A stretch of DNA of 49,115 nucleotides from the NCBI GenBank assembly GCA_017430985.1, contig JAFRLZ010000006.1, positions 1-49,115 of the forward strand, written 5' to 3'. The notes below the pieces were generated by a model that worked only from the letters and a program-made list of their open reading frames with translations, had not been told where the DNA came from and ran no database searches. Shown here in pieces: positions 46,991 to 49,115 of the stretch. The first letter of the stretch is position 1, and every line of letters starts with the position of its first letter. The DNA is from Oscillospiraceae bacterium. GTDB lineage: Bacteria > Bacillota > Clostridia > Oscillospirales > Oscillospiraceae. The position numbers and the translations under genes were made by a program.

Positions 46991-47827
46991 TTATTTGATC
47001 AGTGTCCGCGCCACGAGCTCGGCGCAGTCGTCGATCTCCAGCGCGGTGAGCGGCAGGTCGAAGCCCTCGCGGTCGAGATCGTAGAGCAGGCGCGTCGTCT
47101 CCGGCACGCTCAGGCCCTCGCTCTCCATGAGCTCGACCCGGCTGAAGACCTCCGCCGGGCTGCCGTCTGCCACGATGCGGCCGCCGGACATGACCACGAG
47201 GCGGTCGGCGCCGACGCACTCGTCCATGTGGTGCGTGATGAGCACCACGGTCATCCCCTTCTCGCGGCAGAGCCGCGTGACGGTGGCGATGACCTCCGCG
47301 CGCCCCTGCGGGTCGAGCATGGCGGTCGGCTCGTCGAGGACGATGATCTCCGGCTGCATGGCCAGCACGCCCGCGATGGCGACGCGCTGCTTCTGTCCGC
47401 CGGACAGCAGGTGCGGCGCGTGCTGCTTGAACTCGCTCATGCCGACGATCTCCAGCGCCTCGTCCACGCGGCGGCGGATCTCCTCGCTCGGCACGCCGAG
47501 GTTCTCCGGCGCGAAGGCCACGTCGTCCTCGACGACGTTGGCGACGATCTGGTTGTCCGGGTTCTGGAACACCATGCCGACGCTGCGGCGGATGTCCAGC
47601 AGGCGGTCCTCGTCGGCGGTGTCGACGCCGTGCACGAGCACGCGCCCCTCGGTCGGGGTGAGGATGGCGTTCATGTGCTTGGCGAGCGTCGACTTGCCGG
47701 AGCCGTTGTGCCCCAGCACCGCGGTAAAGCTGCCGGACTCGATCGCAAGGTCGATCCCGCGCAGGCTCTCCTCCGCCTCGCCGGAGTAGCGGTGATGCAC
47801 TTGTTCAAAAACGATCACAGGTTCCAT
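46991..47827 (-). CDS. ecfA1: Energy-coupling factor transporter ATPase EcfA1
   Basis: 278 residues from ATG 47827 after AAGGACAATCC. It is the partner ABC ATPase: Walker A GHNGSGKST, Q-loop FQNPDNQIVANVVEDDVAF (characteristic of EcfA1), signature LSGGQKQRVAIA, Walker B IIVLDEPTAMLD and switch His in LITHHMDE. The C-terminal domain has the usual dimer contacts. It is the first gene of the ecfA1-ecfA2-ecfT block, conserved in Firmicutes with truA at the end. Confidence 0.95.
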   Translation of the reverse strand: MEPVIVFEQVHHRYSGEAEESLRGIDLAIESGSFTAVLGHNGSGKSTLAKHMNAILTPTEGRVLVHGVDTADEDRLLDIRRSVGMVFQNPDNQIVANVVEDDVAFAPENLGVPSEEIRRRVDEALEIVGMSEFKQHAPHLLSGGQKQRVAIAGVLAMQPEIIVLDEPTAMLDPQGRAEVIATVTRLCREKGMTVVLITHHMDECVGADRLVVMSGGRIVADGSPAEVFSRVELMESEGLSVPETTRLLYDLDREGFDLPLTALEIDDCAELVARTLIK

Positions 47828-47865
47828 GGATTGTCCTTATTTCGTGAAACGAATATTTCTGTCAT

Positions 47866-47892
47866 AGGGGCGGCTGTCAGCCGTCCGCGGAC
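47866..47892. repeat. Dispersed palindrome, family C, copy 2
   Basis: AGGGGCGGCTGTCAGCCGTC is a degenerate form of the hairpin at 34541-34567, located just upstream of ecfA1. Confidence 0.65.
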
Positions 47893-47936
47893 AGATTGAA
47901 AAAAGCAAAACTCACCTTTTGCCGCCTTGCGGTGCC

Positions 47937-47977
47937 CGAAAAATGCTGCGGGCTCACGCTGTCCCTTGCATTTTTCG
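47937..47977 (-). other. Inverted repeat downstream of the methyltransferase gene
   Basis: CGAAAAATGC (47937-47946) is perfectly complementary to GCATTTTTCG (47968-47977) around a 21-base loop. It lies after the minus-strand methyltransferase gene and may end its transcript, although no clean T run follows. Confidence 0.5.
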
Positions 47978-48026
47978 ACCGCTGCGGAGAAAGCTGCCTT
48001 CCTTCCTCTGCCCCCGGCAGCGGAGG

Positions 48027-48887
48027 TCAGCTTTCCCAGCGGCAGCTCGCCCCGCAGGGGAGCACGAGGCCGCTGTCGGTGACGGGCAGGCCGAGCTCCC
48101 GGGCTTCGGAGCGGCCGCCGAACTTTTTGGTGAAGATGCTCTCGGTCACATAGCTGAGCACCGAGGGCGACAGGCCCGTGGTGTAGGAGTTGATGAGCAC
48201 GAAGAGCGGCTCCTCGCTCAACACCCCGGCGCAGAGCGACACGAAGGGCCAGAGGTTCTGCTCCAGCTTCCAGACCTCGCCGCCCGGGCCGCGCCCGTAA
48301 GAGGGCGGGTCCATGATGATCGCATCGTAGCGCTTGCCGCGGCGGATCTCCCGCTCGACGAATTTGGCGCAGTCGTCCACGATCCAGCGGATCGGCGCGT
48401 CCGACAAGCCGGAGGCGGCGGCGTTTTCCTTGCCCCAGGCCACCATGCCCTTGGCCGCGTCCACATGGCAGACCTCGGCGCCGGCCTTTGCGCAGGCGAG
48501 CGTCGCCGCGCCGGTGTAGGCGAAGAGGTTCAGGACCCGGATCGGCCGGCCGGCCGCGCGGATCTTCGCCATCGCCCAGTCCCAGTTGGCGGCCTGCTCC
48601 GGGAACAGGCCGGTGTGCTTGAAGTTCATGGGCCGCACACGGAAGGTGAGCTCCCCGTAGCGGATCTTCCAGCTCTCGGGCAGCGCGCCCTTGTCCCAGC
48701 TGCCGCCGCCGCTCTCGCTGCGGTGATAGCGCGCGTCCCGGTCGTTCCAATGGGCGCTGCGCCGCGGCGTGTCCCAGATGGCCTGCGGGTCCGGCCGCAC
48801 GAGATAGTAGTCGCCCCAGCGCTCGAGCTTCTCCCCGCGGGAGCAGTCGAGCAATTCAAAGTCACGCCATTTGTCCGCGATCCACAT
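48027..48887 (-). CDS. Class I SAM-dependent methyltransferase, rRNA type
   Basis: 286 residues from ATG 48887, placed 7 bases after ATAGGTG; an in-frame ATG six codons earlier overlaps that site. It uses S-adenosylmethionine. Motif I is VLNLFAYTGAATLACAKAGA, the acidic loop is CHVDAAKGM, and the catalytic loop is MDPPSYGRG, whose DPPS/T form is found in base-modifying enzymes such as RlmI-type 23S rRNA methyltransferases. There is no PUA domain at the front, and the N-terminal 100 residues (WDTPRRSAHWNDRDARYHRSE) form the family's own beta region. The exact rRNA base is not predictable. It is monocistronic. Confidence 0.85.
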   Translation of the reverse strand: MWIADKWRDFELLDCSRGEKLERWGDYYLVRPDPQAIWDTPRRSAHWNDRDARYHRSESGGGSWDKGALPESWKIRYGELTFRVRPMNFKHTGLFPEQAANWDWAMAKIRAAGRPIRVLNLFAYTGAATLACAKAGAEVCHVDAAKGMVAWGKENAAASGLSDAPIRWIVDDCAKFVEREIRRGKRYDAIIMDPPSYGRGPGGEVWKLEQNLWPFVSLCAGVLSEEPLFVLINSYTTGLSPSVLSYVTESIFTKKFGGRSEARELGLPVTDSGLVLPCGASCRWES

Positions 48888-48918
48888 ATGCAAACACCTA
48901 TCCATAATAATTCATAGT

Positions 48919-48947
48919 ATTTTACCATGTTCCCATCCCGCGGTCAA
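48919..48947 (-). promoter_or_regulatory. Promoter of the methyltransferase gene
   Basis: Minus-strand TTGACC (48942-48947), 17-base spacer, TAAAAT (48919-48924). Confidence 0.75.
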
Positions 48948-49014
48948 CAAGAAAGCGGGCATTCCTTTCGGAATGTGCATCTGTCAAGCGAAAGTAGACA
49001 GTAAAAAAGAATAA

Positions 49015-49115
49015 TTAGGGAAAGCCCAGTTCGGTCTTGTACTGAACTGGGCTTTTGTAGCCCAGAGCGGCGTGCCGCCGCTGGTTGTTGAAGTAAAAGA
49101 CATACTGATCCAAGA
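49015..49115 (-). CDS. IS3-family transposase, C-terminal fragment
   Basis: The last 32 codons read LDQYVFYFNNQRRHAALGYK followed by SPVQYKTELGF and P, then TAA at 49017-49015. The N-N-x-R-x-H-x-x-L-G-Y pattern is the normal end of the rve integrase domain of IS3 elements; the last of the three acidic catalytic residues would be just outside the window. The gene continues past the right edge, so its state (whole or broken) is unknown. Confidence 0.88.
   Translation of the reverse strand, partial: LDQYVFYFNNQRRHAALGYKSPVQYKTELGFP
49021..49055. terminator. Hairpin inside the transposase 3' end
   Basis: AAAGCCCAGTTC (49021-49032) is a perfect complement of GAACTGGGCTTT (49044-49055), followed by a T on the plus strand. 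It could stop transcripts entering the element from outside. Confidence 0.65.

Larger units (their letters stand above)
48982..49115 (-). mobile_element. IS3-family insertion sequence, one end only
   Basis: The minus strand encodes the last residues of an IS3-type transposase up to the window edge. TGTCAAGCGAAAGTAGACAG at 48982-49001 begins with TG and is the likely terminal inverted repeat. The boundary at 48982 is an estimate, because the other end is outside the window. Confidence 0.7.

Overview
The window is about 49 kb of high-GC DNA with Gram-positive expression signals: AGGAGG-type ribosome binding sites, TTGACA/TATAAT promoters almost always 17 bases apart, and GC-rich hairpin terminators with T tracts. 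The gene content points to an anaerobic, probably gut-dwelling member of the Clostridia, most likely Oscillospiraceae-like. Evidence includes MgtE, ClpE, an ECF transporter energizing module, DUF4428, DUF4230, DUF1700/DUF4097, a VTC-DUF4956-Cthe_2159 triad and large Fe-S flavoproteins. The host assignment is inference. I see no tRNA, rRNA, CRISPR array or prophage.

Layout. 1-304 holds 63-bp tandem repeats. 305-5888 is housekeeping: a Na/Pi cotransporter, an RluA-type pseudouridine synthase, a zinc-ribbon protein, PrmA, MoaC and a DUF4428 protein. 5947-7546 is mgtE behind a long structured leader. 7605-12590 is a segment bounded by two inverted copies of a dispersed repeat; it carries an XRE regulator, a DUF4230 protein, a membrane protein and an 813-residue adenosine-deaminase-like protein with a Rossmann-like C-terminal domain. 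12621-15875 is a four-gene operon with a DUF1295 (steroid 5-alpha-reductase-like) enzyme, an FMN-binding split-barrel protein ending in a PCP_red-like domain, and two membrane proteins. 15932-19405 is a VTC polyphosphate polymerase, DUF4956 and Cthe_2159 unit.

19384-32421 holds mostly surface and envelope genes: a lipoprotein, a GGDEF cyclase followed by an acidic-tailed zinc-ribbon membrane protein, a duplicated beta-helix lipoprotein, a MATE exporter, a FecR-domain protein, an 869-residue Fe-S/FAD oxidoreductase and a phosphodiester glycosidase-like protein. 32436-34484 is a PadR/DUF1700/DUF4097 operon with a palindromic operator over its promoter. 34642-41121 has a small secreted protein, a membrane XRE regulator, a translationally coupled macro-domain/rhomboid/DUF523 operon, ClpE and CvpA. 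41389-47827 is the ecfA1-ecfA2-ecfT-truA block, interrupted by two membrane-anchored TIR(-like)/leucine-rich-repeat genes. The window ends with a SAM-dependent methyltransferase and the 3' end of an IS3-family transposase.

The strongest candidates for something undescribed are the TIR-TM-LRR pair lodged between ecfT and truA, the deaminase-Rossmann fusion inside its repeat-bounded segment, the DUF1295/flavin/PCP_red operon, and the structured mgtE leader. Several families of palindromic intergenic repeats are scattered through the region.
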